Part shown: in pieces, positions 63,513 to 64,000 of the stretch
Numbering within the stretch: the stretch's first letter is position 1
Layout: every line of letters starts with the position of its first letter
From: CAVSUZ01 sp963791885
Lineage (GTDB): Bacteria; Pseudomonadota; Alphaproteobacteria; Acetobacterales; Acetobacteraceae
Reading direction: 5' to 3'
Assembly (NCBI GenBank): GCA_963791885.1
Contig: CAWBUL010000005.1
Coordinates: 186,001-250,000, forward strand
Length of the DNA stretch: 64,000 bases
Notes under the pieces: model-generated
The model's input: only the letters and a program-made list of their open reading frames with translations
What the model was told of the DNA's origin: nothing
Databases searched by the model: none
Position numbers and translations under genes: made by a program

Positions 63513-64000
63513 CCCCACTGCCGCCAAACGCGATAATCGGCCTTGTCGGAGGCGGTCAGCTTGGCCGGATGTCCGCCCTCGCGGCGGCCCGGCTGGGGTA
63601 TCGCTGCCATATCCTGACCCGAGAGGACGACAGCCCGGCCAGTCAGGTATCGGCAGCGACAACGATCAGTGATTACAGCGATCCGGTCTCGCTTTCCCGC
63701 TTTGCCGAAGCGGTGGATGTGATCAGCTTCGAGTTCGAGAACGTCAGCGCCGAAGGGCTGGATCTGCTGGCGTCGATCAGGCCTGTGAGGCCGTCCCCGG
63801 CTGTGCTTCGGATCAGCCAGGACCGGATCGCCGAGAAGTCGTTCCTCAACAAGGCAGGGGTTCGGACGACGGACTGGGCGGCGGTGGAATCGGCCGACGA
63901 ACTCCGAGAAGCGGCGGAGCGGCTTGGTTTTCCGGGCGTCGTGAAGACGACACGTTACGGGTACGACGGGAAAGGTCAGGCGCGGTTGCATGGGCGGGAT
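63509..64000 (+). CDS. purK: N5-CAIR synthetase, 3' end outside window
   Basis: The frame is open from GTG 63509 to the right edge (164 residues seen). The N-terminal domain shows IIGLVGGGQLGRMSALAAARLGY and VISFEFENVSAEGLD. The ATP-grasp part begins with QDRIAEKSFLNKAGVRT and GVVKTTRYGYDGKGQ. PurK makes N5-CAIR from AIR, bicarbonate and ATP for PurE. It overlaps purE by 4 bp. It is cut by the window end. Confidence 0.95.
   Translation, partial: MTPLPPNAIIGLVGGGQLGRMSALAAARLGYRCHILTREDDSPASQVSAATTISDYSDPVSLSRFAEAVDVISFEFENVSAEGLDLLASIRPVRPSPAVLRISQDRIAEKSFLNKAGVRTTDWAAVESADELREAAERLGFPGVVKTTRYGYDGKGQARLHGRD

Noticed and set aside
1..64000. tRNA or rRNA genes
   Set aside because: I saw no cloverleaf-like or rRNA-like sequence by eye; a covariance search could still find one.

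Overview
The window looks like chromosomal DNA of a high-GC alphaproteobacterium, most likely a member of the Rhodospirillales/Acetobacteraceae. The grounds are the hisG-hisD-infA-maf-rng-yacG gene order, the TrcR-like DUF1013 protein, the DUF1192 and DUF465 small proteins, the fused indolepyruvate:ferredoxin oxidoreductase, and GC-rich codon use throughout. This placement is inference from gene content; no 16S or tRNA gene was seen.

Layout. (1) 1-18.7 kb is mostly housekeeping or ordinary accessory DNA: a double PEP-CTERM ORF entering from the left edge, glgA, a P-loop protein, dapB, a frameshifted LysR gene divergent from azoR, a TPR protein, a berberine-bridge-type FAD oxidase, a gene-poor stretch, a Tat-exported metallo-hydrolase, a DUF4336 protein, an ICMT-like methyltransferase, a FUSC-type efflux protein, then the tight operon hisG-hisD-infA-maf-rng-yacG and a frameshifted lipoprotein. 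(2) 18.7-43.3 kb is one catabolic island. A minus-strand block encodes a molybdenum hydroxylase (paoABC-like) and a peptide-type ABC importer with a creatininase-family hydrolase inside it. A divergent plus-strand block encodes hydantoinase-type HyuB/HyuA, a metal-ligand-poor M24 protein and a frameshifted D-amino-acid/sarcosine-oxidase-like flavoprotein. A GntR/UTRA regulator then faces a second, translationally coupled operon: M20 hydrolase, solute-binding protein, two permeases, a double ATPase and another M20 hydrolase. Together this reads as uptake and stepwise opening of a cyclic or N-substituted amide (hydantoin, creatinine, lactam or ectoine type). The substrate is not determined by sequence alone.

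(3) 43.4-54.9 kb holds a phenol/3-hydroxybenzoate-type flavoprotein monooxygenase and a convergent indolepyruvate:ferredoxin oxidoreductase gene. These were once almost adjacent and are now separated by an IS701-like element and a nested transposon. In the nest, an IS5-family element landed in the last codons of the oxidoreductase gene with a TAA duplication; it was later hit by an IS66 element (8-bp duplication GTCCGTCC) and an IS630 element. The lost 3' end of the oxidoreductase gene survives as a 59-bp fragment on the far side. (4) 55-59.2 kb has a fatty acid hydroxylase-like gene, a small membrane protein, a truncated secreted-protein gene, a decayed IS5-type element and a second IS630 element. 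(5) 59.2-64 kb returns to core genes: a brnTA toxin-antitoxin pair behind a perfect 42-bp palindrome, hypothetical proteins, DUF1192, TrcR/DUF1013, two DUF465 proteins, purE and the start of purK.

Frameshifts recur in lysR, the lipoprotein, the flavoprotein oxidoreductase, IS66 tnpC and the IS5 transposase. Some may be sequencing errors and some genuine decay. The IS630 shift at an A7 run is probably programmed.
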